From the NCBI RefSeq assembly GCF_001907195.1, contig NZ_LVWA01000002.1, forward strand, positions 1 to 64,000: a DNA stretch of 64,000 bases, in the 5' to 3' direction. Positions 23,785 to 32,733 of the stretch are shown one piece after another. This DNA comes from Pontibacter flavimaris. GTDB lineage: Bacteria; Bacteroidota; Bacteroidia; Cytophagales; Hymenobacteraceae. Numbering within the stretch: position 1 is the stretch's first letter; every line of letters starts with the position of its first letter. A model generated the notes under the pieces. The model saw nothing but the letters and a program-made list of their open reading frames with translations. It was not told the DNA's origin and did not search any database. The position numbers and the translations under genes are program-made.

Positions 23785-23912
23785 TGCAATCTGCAAGTAC
23801 GTTATTGTAAGGATTTGCAATCCGATTTTATACTTTGCCTGCTGTTGCGCTGCGGCTAAAAGCCGGATTGCAAATCCTCGCATTAAATGCTTCGGGATTA
23901 CAAATCCCGAAG
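23785..23912. repeat. GGATTTGCAATCC palindromic elements
   Basis: GGATTTGCAATCCG (about 23812-23825) and CGGATTGCAAATCC (about 23864-23877) occur in opposite orientation, with a related hairpin CTTCGGGATTACAAATCCCGAAG at 23889-23911. A partial relative, CGATTTGCAATCC, is at 9561-9573. They look like REP elements. Confidence 0.6.
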
Positions 23913-23991
23913 AGCAAAGGCAAAATCGTTTTATACTTGTGGCCTTACAGTAACTACCCCAAGCAGGGGCGATTGGATCCGGCAAAGGATA

Positions 23992-24047
23992 AAACTCAAG
24001 TTGCGATTTACACCTGCACTGCATGAGTAAATCGCAACTTAGGTTTT
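23992..24047. repeat. AAGTTGCGATTTAC stem-loop element, solo form
   Basis: Arms AAGTTGCGATTTAC (23998-24011) and GTAAATCGCAACTT (24027-24040) flank ACACCTGCACTGCATGA. The hairpin is followed by a T-run and could terminate plus-strand transcription. An interrupted copy of the same element is at 63297-63432. Confidence 0.75.
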
Positions 24048-24070
24048 TTTAAAGTATAAATCACCAATAA

Positions 24071-25111
24071 CTAAAACCCCACCACCTTATGCGCCCTGGT
24101 AAGTATAAATTTCAGGTTGAGCCGCACGAGGTCGCCCATGCACTGGCACTTTAGAAACTCTTTGGAGTTGTGGTGCTGCGCCAGTTCCTGCCGTAGCTGC
24201 TCTATTTTATCGGGCGTAGAGATGGTGTCCTGGCGCATGCAGTCGATGAGGTCTTTGAGGCGGTAGCGAGCTGACTTGAGGCGACGGAACATGAGCGTGC
24301 GCTCCTCGTTCTGGTACTGCCGCACCACATCCGGCTTCAGCAGCTTGAGCACCAGGTCCACGATCACGTTGTTGTCTTTGAAGAACTGGGGCAGGTACAT
24401 CGTCTTCTTCCCCTCGTACGATTGCTGGTCGAAGTCGATGGGGCGCACGCGGTACTGCTCGTCCTCGAAATCCGGGGTGACATCCACCACATAGTTGTAG
24501 GAGCGCATATCGCCCAGCAGGCGCACAAAGCACCGCTCGTTAAACTTCACGAACTCCTTGGCAATGCGCACTTTGTTGGTGTTGGGCCGCTTCACGTACT
24601 CCTTGATGAACACATCGCCGGGGATGCCTGCAATGTGCTCCTCAATCAGGGTGTCGCCATCCACCAGGTAGTTAATGCGGCTCGGCGAGAGGATGTGCTC
24701 CAGCTCCAGCCCGTAAACGCGCGAGGCGTCGGCGCGCTTCACGTAAAAGTAGTCGTAGTTGTCGTTGAGCTGGTTCATGATCTGCACCCGGAACGGGTTG
24801 GAGTTGCCGAACGTGCAGTAATCGATCCGCGACACGTACAGGTGCTCCATCACCGACATGTCGCCATCGGTTTTCAGCAGCGCGTAGATCATCGTCAGGC
24901 CCTTGTTGAGTTCCTGCTGCGTCTGCTGGTCATACATCACCGACTCCCACAGCGTGTCGTGGCCCTGTTTATCAAAGTATGGGAAGGAATCGGAGTAGTG
25001 CAGCAGGCCCTCGTAGAGCACCGGCAGCTTCGTTTCGCGGTCATAGATCCGCAGGTACTTCCGCAGGCCCTTGCTGATCGGGTAAAACAGCTTCTTTTTG
25101 GAGATATACAC
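24071..25111 (-). CDS. Unrecognised 346-aa protein with a kinase-like motif
   Basis: I do not recognise this family. It is soluble, mixed alpha/beta, and ends in a basic helical region (LMFRRLKSARYRLKDLIDCMRQ). A central stretch, GDMRSYNYVVDVTPDFEDEQYRVRPIDFDQQSYEGKK, resembles the catalytic-loop plus D-F-D/DFG-type metal-binding motif of HipA/CotH/aminoglycoside-kinase-like folds, with the glycine-rich loop unclear. The only start I find is GTG at 25111, at the edge of an inverted-repeat element, so the native N-terminus may have been altered. Gene order gives no clear partner. Confidence 0.6.
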   Translation of the reverse strand: MYISKKKLFYPISKGLRKYLRIYDRETKLPVLYEGLLHYSDSFPYFDKQGHDTLWESVMYDQQTQQELNKGLTMIYALLKTDGDMSVMEHLYVSRIDYCTFGNSNPFRVQIMNQLNDNYDYFYVKRADASRVYGLELEHILSPSRINYLVDGDTLIEEHIAGIPGDVFIKEYVKRPNTNKVRIAKEFVKFNERCFVRLLGDMRSYNYVVDVTPDFEDEQYRVRPIDFDQQSYEGKKTMYLPQFFKDNNVIVDLVLKLLKPDVVRQYQNEERTLMFRRLKSARYRLKDLIDCMRQDTISTPDKIEQLRQELAQHHNSKEFLKCQCMGDLVRLNLKFILTRAHKVVGF

Positions 25112-25326
25112 TGGAGAGTTAGAAAGTTTAGAAGTTAGAAGGTTAGAAAGTTAAAGGTTTAAAAAGGTAAAGAGTAATGAGTAGCATAAATCCTCTGCCA
25201 TTTACCTATCATCTCATCCGTATGCAGATAAACAACGATTTACCCCAGCAAATTGCTATACTTTCCGCATAGGCATCACTTTCTAACCTTCTAACCTCTA
25301 AACTTTCTAACTTAAGCTAACTCTCC
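25112..25326. repeat. GTTAGAA-rich inverted-repeat element
   Basis: A left arm (TGGAGAGTTAGAAAGTTTAG then AAGTTAGAAGGTTAGAAAGTT, 25112-25153) and a near-complementary right arm (25279-25326) surround ~125 bp. The right arm has ~10 extra bases near its outer end. The outer termini TGGAGAGTTAG / CTAACTCTCCA are inverted. The right terminus overlaps the last codons and stop of the LytTR regulator, and the left terminus abuts the GTG start of the upstream-facing gene at 25111. It is MITE-like in form. Confidence 0.75.
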
Positions 25327-26063
25327 AACAGGTTGTTCTGATTGAGCACCTGCAGCACTTCGTTTTTATAGAAGCGGCCGATTGGGATTTCGGTCTGGCC
25401 AATGTCTACGGCGGAGGCGGAGAAGGCTTGTATCTTGTCGAGGGCCACGATAAAGGAGCGGTGGATGCGCAGGAACTTGTCGGTGGGCAGCTTCTCCTCC
25501 AGAAAGGATATCTTCTGATACGAGATGATCTCCTTCGTCTCCGTTTTCACCCGGATGTAGTCTTTCAGGCTCTCGATGAAGAGGATGTCGGAGAGCATCA
25601 CCTTCACCATTTTCTTGTCGGCTTTCAGGTAAATAAAAGCCTCTTGGTAGCCTTGCACCGTAGGGGCGATTTGCACAGGAGCGGGTGCTGCCTGTATTGC
25701 CTGCGGCTCCGGGGCAGTCACTTTGGAAACGGCCTTCAGGAAACGATCGAAGGCGATGGGCTTGAGCAGGTAATCCACGGCATTCAGTTCAAATCCCTCC
25801 ACGGCGTAATCGCGGTAGGCGGTGGTAAAGATCACCTTTGGCGGGCTTGCCAGCGACTTCAGGAAATCAATACCCGTGAGCTTGGGCATCTGGATATCAA
25901 GGAACAGCAGGTCGATGTGCTCGGTCTGCAGGCAATTGTACGCCTCCACGGCGTTGTTGCAGCGGCACACCAGTTCCAGGTTATCCAGCCGCTGAATAAA
26001 GGTCTCCAGCACATCCAGCGCCAGCGGCTCATCATCCACGATCATGCAGCGTAGTTTATTCAT
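25317..26063 (-). CDS. LytTR-family response regulator
   Basis: A 248-aa regulator. The receiver domain (residues 1-120) has the acidic pair Asp10/Asp11, phospho-acceptor Asp56 in LLFLDIQMPK, the switch Thr in FTTAYRDYAVEGF and the conserved Lys in LLKPIAF. A short linker leads to a C-terminal LytTR DNA-binding domain (DKFLRIHRSFIVALDKI). It should bind DNA as a dimer and act with the histidine kinase gene 233 bp upstream on the same strand. The final Glu-Ser-stop lies in the flanking inverted-repeat element. Target genes are not visible. Confidence 0.95.
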   Translation of the reverse strand: MNKLRCMIVDDEPLALDVLETFIQRLDNLELVCRCNNAVEAYNCLQTEHIDLLFLDIQMPKLTGIDFLKSLASPPKVIFTTAYRDYAVEGFELNAVDYLLKPIAFDRFLKAVSKVTAPEPQAIQAAPAPVQIAPTVQGYQEAFIYLKADKKMVKVMLSDILFIESLKDYIRVKTETKEIISYQKISFLEEKLPTDKFLRIHRSFIVALDKIQAFSASAVDIGQTEIPIGRFYKNEVLQVLNQNNLLES

Positions 26064-26156
26064 AGTTTAGATATCTTCACAAAGGAACGTTTGGTACATA
26101 AACTCTCTCATTGAGGGCTATAGTAAGCAGACAAACTCCAGGACCAGTAGCCTACC

Positions 26157-26282
26157 GCGAGTTTTCAACTCGTGGTTTCCCATGACAGCAAGCTTTCAGC
26201 TTGCACTGGCCGTCAGAAAGAACGTTTATACTCACGCAAACTGAAAGCTTGCCCCATCAAAAGCTACAAGATGAAATCTTGC
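26157..26282. repeat. Cluster of REP-like palindromes between kinase and regulator
   Basis: CGCGAGTTTTCAACTCG (26157-26173), GCAAGCTTTCAGCTTGC (26188-26204), CAAACTGAAAGCTTG (about 26237-26251) and CAAGATGAAATCTTGC (26268-26283). The hairpins share the (C)AAG-N-TTTCA-N-CTTG pattern in alternating orientation and separate two genes that should be co-expressed. Confidence 0.65.
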
Positions 26283-26296
26283 GGCAGGTTTCAATT

Positions 26297-27403
26297 TTAC
26301 TCAAACGAAATCTCCAGCCGGGCCGAGTAGCTGTCTTCCTCCTCCTCCACCTCCAGCTCGTAGCGGCCTTCGTAGAGTAGCTCCAGGCGGCGCTGCAGGT
26401 TCTTCAGGCCGATGCCCGAGGCCATGTCGCGGGAGCTGCTGCTGGCTTTGTCGGTGCACTTGCAGTTTTCCACCAACAGCACCAGTTGCTCGTCCGTCAC
26501 CTTCACGTCAATCCTGATCCAGGCATCTTTGGTTTCGGTGCTAACGCCATGCTTGAAGGCGTTCTCCACAAAGGGCAAAAGCAGCATGGGCGCAATCTGC
26601 TTGCCGGCTATACTTCCGGTGGCCGAGAACTGCACCTCCACCCGCTCCCCGTAGCGCACCTGCTCCAGGGCAATGTAGTTTTTGATGTACTCCAGCTCCT
26701 TCTCCAGCGGCATGGTGGCCGCGTTGGCATCGTGCAGCATGTAGTCCATCAGGCCCGACAGTTTGAGCACTACCTCCGGCGCGTTGTCTGATTTCTTGAG
26801 CGTGAGCGCGTACAGGCTGTTGAGCGTGTTGAACAGAAAGTGCGGGTGTATCTGCCCTTTCAGGAATTTGAGCTCCGCCTCCAGCTTGTCCTGCGTCAGG
26901 TCGCGGGCCGCCCGCTGGTGGCTGTACCAGTTCTTGAGCAGCGCGATCACGGCCGTAATGGCCACCACGTAGTTGATGTTGACGATGTTCTTGACGAAGC
27001 GGTAGAAGGTCAGGTTATCCTCGGTGCAGGTGGTGGGGCAGAAGATCGGGTGGATAAGGAAAGGCAGCAGCACGAACTGCATGAGCGCGCCAATGGCCCC
27101 CATGAGCAGCAGCAGGTACACAAAAAACTCCAGGTAGCGCTTCTGCAGCAGGTAGCGCGGCAGCAGGTAGTACATGTTAAAGTATACCAGCCCCATCTTG
27201 AAGGGCAGTTCCACCAGCTCTATCATGAAGGCGTTGTAATAATCATCGATGTAACTGCCGTACAGCAGCCCGAAGAAAACCACATACACCGTCCAGAAGG
27301 CCAGGTGCAGCAGCAGGCGGTTCTGCGTGACGTTGCGTACCTCGGGCAGGCTCCAGGTGGCGCCGGTCTCCAGGGCATTGGCCGTGCTCAACTTTATCTC
27401 CAT
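26297..27403 (-). CDS. LytS-type sensor histidine kinase
   Basis: A 368-aa inner-membrane kinase with four predicted membrane helices in residues 30-165 (LLLHLAFWTVYVVFFGLL, KMGLVYFNMYYLLP, YLEFFVYLLLLMGAIGAL, INYVVAITAVIALL). The cytoplasmic His_kinase domain has the phospho-accepting His in GQIHPHFLFNTLNSLYAL, the N box in PFVENAFKHGV and a G box in GIGLKNLQRRL. It has no periplasmic sensor domain, so it probably senses within or near the membrane. It pairs with the LytTR regulator downstream. Confidence 0.95.
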   Translation of the reverse strand: MEIKLSTANALETGATWSLPEVRNVTQNRLLLHLAFWTVYVVFFGLLYGSYIDDYYNAFMIELVELPFKMGLVYFNMYYLLPRYLLQKRYLEFFVYLLLLMGAIGALMQFVLLPFLIHPIFCPTTCTEDNLTFYRFVKNIVNINYVVAITAVIALLKNWYSHQRAARDLTQDKLEAELKFLKGQIHPHFLFNTLNSLYALTLKKSDNAPEVVLKLSGLMDYMLHDANAATMPLEKELEYIKNYIALEQVRYGERVEVQFSATGSIAGKQIAPMLLLPFVENAFKHGVSTETKDAWIRIDVKVTDEQLVLLVENCKCTDKASSSSRDMASGIGLKNLQRRLELLYEGRYELEVEEEEDSYSARLEISFE

Positions 27404-27618
27404 ACTACAAAGTTATACTTTCTGGTGCAAGCCACTACCGTGGGCCGCATAGTTTTAGACCGATAGCCAGCCCTGTGCCTTTAGTGGCGGCTTCCGCCTG
27501 CCTAACAGCGTTTGGGGCGGGAATGGTTTATTTTTCCGGATTCCGTGGCCATACCTTGCCCTGGCTTTATACTTTATCAGAAGGATTTTATACTTTTAGC
27601 CGGAGTTCACCCGCACGT

Positions 27619-28164
27619 ATGTCCAACCAACCCGAAAAGCTCCGGCAATACGAGGACCTGTTCCGGCGCCACTACGGGCGCCTGTGCCGGCGGGTGCAGT
27701 GCATCACGGCTGATGCCGCCGTAGCCGAGGATCTGGTGCAGGAGGTCTTCATCAGCTTCTGGAACAGCGGGCAGTGGCAGACAGTGGAGAACCTGGAAGC
27801 CTACTTACATCGCGCCTGCCTCAATAAAGCATTGAACCACGCCACCACCCACAAACGCCGCTCGGAGCTGGCGCAGCTCTACCAGCAGGAGCAGAACCAG
27901 GCGGTTGCAGCAGACCAGGACCTGGCCCTGCAGGAACTGCAGCGGCAGGTGCAGCAGGCCATCGAGGCGCTGCCGCCCATGTGCCGCAAGGTTTTCCTGC
28001 TAAGCCGCCATGAGGAAATGACGCATAAAGAGATCGCCGATTTCCTCGATATCTCCCCCAACACCGTGGACAACCACATCAAAAAAGCCCTGGCCATACT
28101 TCGGAAGGCGCTCCTGGGGCTGCTTTTGGGCTGCCTCGAAATTATTTTTAGATTTTTTTCCTGA
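27619..28164 (+). CDS. ECF RNA polymerase sigma factor
   Basis: A 181-aa sigma-70 factor of the Bacteroidota expansion group. Region 2 (YEDLFRRHYGRLCRRVQCITADAAVAEDLVQEVFISFW) and region 4 (LPPMCRKVFLLSRHEEMTHKEIADFLDISPNTVDNHIKKAL) are both clear. The ATG at 27619 begins the family domain; an open frame upstream does not add sigma sequence. It is followed by FecR, a TonB receptor and DUF4249, so it is expected to be released by FecR when the receptor signals, and to drive this locus. Confidence 0.95.
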   Translation: MSNQPEKLRQYEDLFRRHYGRLCRRVQCITADAAVAEDLVQEVFISFWNSGQWQTVENLEAYLHRACLNKALNHATTHKRRSELAQLYQQEQNQAVAADQDLALQELQRQVQQAIEALPPMCRKVFLLSRHEEMTHKEIADFLDISPNTVDNHIKKALAILRKALLGLLLGCLEIIFRFFS

Positions 28165-28267
28165 TGGGATAGCGGTACCCGCCCTTTCAACTGTCATACT
28201 TCTGAACACGGATAAAAACGCCGCCAGACTATGCACAACCTTATAACCGTCACCTACACCCGAAAAC

Positions 28268-29248
28268 ATGGATAGCCACTACTGGGACATAGCCGCCAAA
28301 GTCTTTGGAGATAAGGCCACGCCTGCCGAGGAGGAGGCGCTACGCCAGTGGCTGGCGCAAAACCCGGAGCACCAGCAGCAGTTCGAAGCGCAACAACAGC
28401 TGTGGCTAGCTACTGCCCCTGCTCCTGCCGCAGCCGTAGACACCGATGCCGCCTGGGCCAAGGTAAATGCGCAACTGAAGCCGCAGCAGGCAAAGGTAGT
28501 TCCGCTGTACCGGCAGCTTTGGCGTGTGGCCGCTGCCGTGGTTCTACTTGTTGGCATCGCCTGGCTGGCCAGGTTATACTTTATGCCATACTATGGGCTG
28601 CAGGTGGTGGAGTCGGGCGACACGAGGATGACGGTTACATTACCTGATAGCAGCCAGGTGTGGTTGAACAAAGGAAGTATACTGGCCTATGACCCGGATT
28701 TTGATGGTACGCAGCGGGAGGTGCACCTGGAGGGGGAGGCTTTCTTTGAGGTAACGCACAACCCGCAGCAGCCCTTCGTCATCAAGGCCGGCGATAGCAG
28801 AACCCAGGTAGTGGGAACCTCCTTTAACCTCCGGGCCTATCCGCGGGAGCAAACGGTAGAGCTGGCGGTAGCCACAGGCAGGGTAGCCTTTACCTCAACT
28901 AAAACCACAACACAGGCGATCGTTACGCCAGGCTTTGAGGCCATACTTGACAGGCAGAGCCAGCGCATCACAAAGTATGAATCTGAAGATGAGAACACCT
29001 GGGCCTGGAAAAGCGGTAGCCTGAAATTTGACGGGGAATCGCTGAAGGAGCTGCTGCCAGCGCTGGAGCGTTACTACGGGGTAACCCTGCGACTGCAAGG
29101 GCCGGATCTGGGCAACTGCCGCTTCACGGGCACCTTCCGGGAGGCAGAGCTGCAGGAGGTGCTGCAGGTACTGGAGGCATCGCTGCAAGTAGAGATTACC
29201 AGGCAAAACGACCATACTTATACTTTGGCGGGCAACGGCTGCCGCTGA
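28268..29248 (+). CDS. FecR-family anti-sigma protein
   Basis: A 326-aa inner-membrane protein. An N-terminal cytoplasmic anti-sigma segment includes the EEEALRQWLAQNPEHQQQFE motif, followed by a membrane helix (VAAAVVLLVGIAWLARL) and a periplasmic FecR domain (VTLPDSSQVWLNKGSILAYD, REVHLEGEAFFEVTHNPQQPF) with a C-terminal STN-like DUF4974 region. It relays the state of the TonB receptor to the sigma factor encoded 103 bp upstream. The next gene starts 19 bp after it. Confidence 0.95.
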   Translation: MDSHYWDIAAKVFGDKATPAEEEALRQWLAQNPEHQQQFEAQQQLWLATAPAPAAAVDTDAAWAKVNAQLKPQQAKVVPLYRQLWRVAAAVVLLVGIAWLARLYFMPYYGLQVVESGDTRMTVTLPDSSQVWLNKGSILAYDPDFDGTQREVHLEGEAFFEVTHNPQQPFVIKAGDSRTQVVGTSFNLRAYPREQTVELAVATGRVAFTSTKTTTQAIVTPGFEAILDRQSQRITKYESEDENTWAWKSGSLKFDGESLKELLPALERYYGVTLRLQGPDLGNCRFTGTFREAELQEVLQVLEASLQVEITRQNDHTYTLAGNGCR

Positions 29249-29267
29249 TACTTTAACCACCTCCCCT

Positions 29268-31628
29268 ATGAACAAACGTGTACTATGTCTGGGCATCGCC
29301 TGCCTGACCCTGGCCCTCGCTGCGCTGGCGCAGGCAGGTTTGCTGGAGCAGAAAGTCTCCCTCCACCGGCGCAACGTCCTCCTCCAGCAGGTGCTCGGGG
29401 AGCTGTCCGAAAAGTATCACCTCGCCTTCTCCTACTCCACCGACCTGGTGCCGCTGCAGCAGCAGGTGCGTTACCTGGGGTATGCGCCGCTGCATGTCTC
29501 TCTTCCCGCTGTTTCTGCGGATACCAGTATACAGCTGCAGCTCCAGCCTCTTGCCAACCAAATCTCAGAAGTAAGTATAACCGCCGAAAAAGCCACCGAC
29601 CTGCAGCAGGCCAACCGCATTACCATGCGCAGTGCCGAGTTAAAGCAGCTACCGCGCCTGATGGGAGAGGCCGATGCGGTAAAAGCCTTGCAGCTGATGC
29701 CCGGTATACTTGGCGGCCGCGAAGGCTCCTCCGACCTGATCGTGCGCGGCGGCAGCCCCGACCAGAACCTGATCCTGCAGGATGGGGTGCCGGTATACAA
29801 TGTAGCGCACCTGCTGGGCATGTTCTCGGTGTTTAACCCGGATGCGGTCAGGTCGGTGGAAGTGATAAAGGGCGGCTTCCCGGCTCCTTATGGCGGCAGG
29901 TTATCATCGGTGGTGGATGTGCAGCTGAAGGAGGGCAATAACCAGCAGTTTGCCGGCGAGGGCGCTGTGGGGTTGATTTCCTCCAAGCTGATGCTGGAAG
30001 GACCTATCAAAAATGAGAAAACCTCTTTCCTGCTGGCGGCACGACGCACGTACCTGGATGCATTGGCAGCCGCTGCCGCAACCATGAGTGGGGAGGACAT
30101 CAGCCACTATAGCTTCTACGATCTCAACGCCAAAATCAACCATACTTTCTCGCCCTCCAACAGGCTGTACCTGAGCGTGTACAGCGGGCAGGACAGCTTT
30201 TCGGATAAGCAGGAGTTCCGTAGTTCCCCTGATTCCGAGGAGCAAAAGTATACCATGCGCTGGGGAAACATCACCAGTGCCCTCCGCTGGAACCACCTCT
30301 TCGGCCCAAAGCTCTTCAGCAACACCACGCTTACGTACAGCAGGTATCGTTTTGCGCAGCAGTCGGAGGTGGAGAGCCGGAGACTGAGCCGGTCGGTGGA
30401 TTACAGCTCCGGCATCAGCGACTGGGGAGGCCGCGTGGATTTTGACTACCTGCCCCACGCCCGGCACAGCGTCAGGTTTGGTGGCAGCTATACCTTCCAT
30501 ACTTTCCGGCCAGAGGTAACCACGCTCCACACGGATACCATCACCCTCACCACCGACTCCTTCTCCACGATCCGGGCGCACGAGTTTTATACTTATGCCG
30601 ATGACCGCATACAGCTGAGCGAACGCCTGCAGGCCACCCTGGGCCTGCATTTCTCAGGCTTTGCCGTGAACGGGAAAATCTATACTTCGCTGCAGCCGCG
30701 CATGGCACTGGGGTATACTTCGGCCAGCGGTGTAAGTATACGCGCATCTTTTGCCACTATGGCGCAGTACCTGCACTTGCTCAGCAACACCTCCACCGGC
30801 ACGCCCACCGATATCTGGGTGCCTGCCACCGAGAAGGTAAAACCGCAGCGCTCCTGGCAGGCAACGCTTGGTGCAGCCACCGTGCTCGGGCAACAGTGGG
30901 AACTGACATCGGATGTATACTATAAAGCCATGCAGGATGTGGCTGAGTTTAAGGATGGGGCTGACTTTATAGGCGAGTTCTTCCGCAGCGGCCCGGAAAC
31001 CAACTTCGCGAACTTCGTATCGTCCCCTTACGAAACGCGCGTAGTAAGTGGCAAAGGCTGGAGTTATGGCTCGGAATGGCTGCTACGCAAGCGACAGGGC
31101 AAAACCACCGGATGGCTCGGTTATACGTTAGCGTGGTCGTGGCGGCAGATGGACAGCCTTAACTTTAACCAGAAGTACCCTTACACCTACGACAGCCGCC
31201 ACAGCATCTCGCTGGTAGCCAACCATCAGCTTACCGAAAAACTAAGCATAGGCGGGAGCTGGACATACCGCACCGGCTACGTTACCACGTTGCCGGCAGC
31301 CAGCTACAAAGCCTACAATGAGCCTGTGTACGACCCCTCCGGCTGGAGCCCCTCGGTGGAGACAGTCGATTACATGGGAGAGCGCAACAACTACCGCATG
31401 CCTGCCTACCATCGCCTGGACCTGAGCCTGACGCACACCAGGAAGAAAAAGTGGGGAGAGCGCAGCTGGAACATATCCGTGTACAACGCCTACAACCGTA
31501 AAAACCCATACTTCATGCACCTCAGTCAGCCCGGTGCCAGCAGTTCCGAGGGCAGTGGCTCCCGGCACCTGTACCAGGTATCGCTGTTTCCGGTGCTGCC
31601 CTCCGTCAGCTATGGTTTCAAATTTTAA
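29268..31628 (+). CDS. TonB-dependent receptor with STN domain
   Basis: A 786-aa outer-membrane receptor. After the signal peptide, an STN signalling domain (KVSLHRRNVLLQQVLGELSEKYHLAFSYS) comes first, with no carboxypeptidase-like domain before the plug. The plug follows (IRGG-type: SSDLIVRGGSPDQNLILQDGVPVYN, VEVIKGGFPAPYGGRLSSVVDV) and then a ~600-residue beta-barrel ending in aromatic Phe. The STN domain contacts FecR. No SusD gene follows; instead a DUF4249 lipoprotein starts 3 bp later, which is a recognised alternative partner. Substrate unknown. Confidence 0.95.
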   Translation: MNKRVLCLGIACLTLALAALAQAGLLEQKVSLHRRNVLLQQVLGELSEKYHLAFSYSTDLVPLQQQVRYLGYAPLHVSLPAVSADTSIQLQLQPLANQISEVSITAEKATDLQQANRITMRSAELKQLPRLMGEADAVKALQLMPGILGGREGSSDLIVRGGSPDQNLILQDGVPVYNVAHLLGMFSVFNPDAVRSVEVIKGGFPAPYGGRLSSVVDVQLKEGNNQQFAGEGAVGLISSKLMLEGPIKNEKTSFLLAARRTYLDALAAAAATMSGEDISHYSFYDLNAKINHTFSPSNRLYLSVYSGQDSFSDKQEFRSSPDSEEQKYTMRWGNITSALRWNHLFGPKLFSNTTLTYSRYRFAQQSEVESRRLSRSVDYSSGISDWGGRVDFDYLPHARHSVRFGGSYTFHTFRPEVTTLHTDTITLTTDSFSTIRAHEFYTYADDRIQLSERLQATLGLHFSGFAVNGKIYTSLQPRMALGYTSASGVSIRASFATMAQYLHLLSNTSTGTPTDIWVPATEKVKPQRSWQATLGAATVLGQQWELTSDVYYKAMQDVAEFKDGADFIGEFFRSGPETNFANFVSSPYETRVVSGKGWSYGSEWLLRKRQGKTTGWLGYTLAWSWRQMDSLNFNQKYPYTYDSRHSISLVANHQLTEKLSIGGSWTYRTGYVTTLPAASYKAYNEPVYDPSGWSPSVETVDYMGERNNYRMPAYHRLDLSLTHTRKKKWGERSWNISVYNAYNRKNPYFMHLSQPGASSSEGSGSRHLYQVSLFPVLPSVSYGFKF

Positions 31629-31631
31629 ATT

Positions 31632-32492
31632 ATGATCCTGATGAAGAAGCTAACCTATCCTTTATCACTTCTGTGCCTGCTCTTTATACTTCCCGGTTGT
31701 GAAACGGTAGTCGAGGCAGAACTTCCGGCACCTGAGTCGGCACTGGTGGTAAACGCCGTCATCAATCCCGATAGTCTGTTTACAGTGGATGTAAGCGCCA
31801 GCCAAAGCGCCTTCTCGGGCGGGTCGCACGGACCGGTTGCAACTGCCACCATACAAGTATACCAGGCCAACCAGCTCCTGTACACGTTAGAGCACCAGGG
31901 GAATGGGATTTATAGCACAACCCAGGCGCCGCAGATGCTGCAGCACTACCAGCTACAGGTACAAGCGCCGGGCTTCCCGGCTGCCACCGCGGCCACCTAC
32001 ATCCCTGCCAAGCCTGTTATCGGCCGACTAACGGCCGCAACCGAGGCTGCCACCGAATGGCAGGGCCCTTCCGTCAGCGCCTCCTTTGTCTTAACCGATC
32101 CCCCCGCGCAGGACAACTACTACTTCGTCCAGGCCTACACACCCGATTCCAGTTACGTGGATGGCCACGCCTACAACAGATCAGTTGGGTTAAAGATCGC
32201 CGCCCCCTTTGAAGCCGAGTTTACGATGGGAGACCGCTACTTTTTCAGCGACAAGCTCTTTGAAGGGAAAGAGGTGCCCTTGCGCCTGCGCCTGGACAAT
32301 AGCCCCGAAGCCACTACCTTCGTCCGTGTCGCACACATCACCCGTACGTACTACGACTATGTGCGCACGCTCGACAAGCAATCCTACCGGGATAACTTTG
32401 CCACCCTCCCCGGACCCGTTGCCAACAACATCAAGGACGGAATGGGGCTCTTCGGTGGCTACAGCGCTGTAACACTTGCTGTGAAGCCATAA
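31632..32492 (+). CDS. DUF4249 lipoprotein
   Basis: A 286-aa lipoprotein (lipobox LPGC) of the DUF4249 family, recognised by ALVVNAVINPDSLFTVDVSASQ near its start and a beta-rich, Ig-like body. It begins 3 bp after the TonB receptor, so the two are translationally linked. Family members are usually paired with STN-type receptors in Bacteroidota and probably act as surface-exposed or periplasmic substrate-binding partners; this is inference. ATG 31641 is an alternative start. Confidence 0.88.
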   Translation: MILMKKLTYPLSLLCLLFILPGCETVVEAELPAPESALVVNAVINPDSLFTVDVSASQSAFSGGSHGPVATATIQVYQANQLLYTLEHQGNGIYSTTQAPQMLQHYQLQVQAPGFPAATAATYIPAKPVIGRLTAATEAATEWQGPSVSASFVLTDPPAQDNYYFVQAYTPDSSYVDGHAYNRSVGLKIAAPFEAEFTMGDRYFFSDKLFEGKEVPLRLRLDNSPEATTFVRVAHITRTYYDYVRTLDKQSYRDNFATLPGPVANNIKDGMGLFGGYSAVTLAVKP

Positions 32493-32733
32493 ACGTTGTC
32501 TTCCGCCTTCCGGCAGGCACGCCCACTACCCTATTTTCAACCCGGTTCATCGGTACTTTCACCCACGCCCGACCTACTGACACAAAGAATTCCGGCCTAA
32601 GTATAGGCTATTCAGCTCTTTGTCTAAAACCCAGGCAACTATCCTGCCTTCTGGCTTATCTTTATACTGTTGTTCAGCCACTTACCGGAGGCGGAGCAAC
32701 CGCGCAACCCGACACCAATATAAAGATAAAGCT

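Noticed and set aside
29268-32492. SusC/SusD polysaccharide utilisation locus
   Set aside because: The receptor lacks a SusC-type N-terminal carboxypeptidase-like domain and is followed by DUF4249, with no SusD-like gene.
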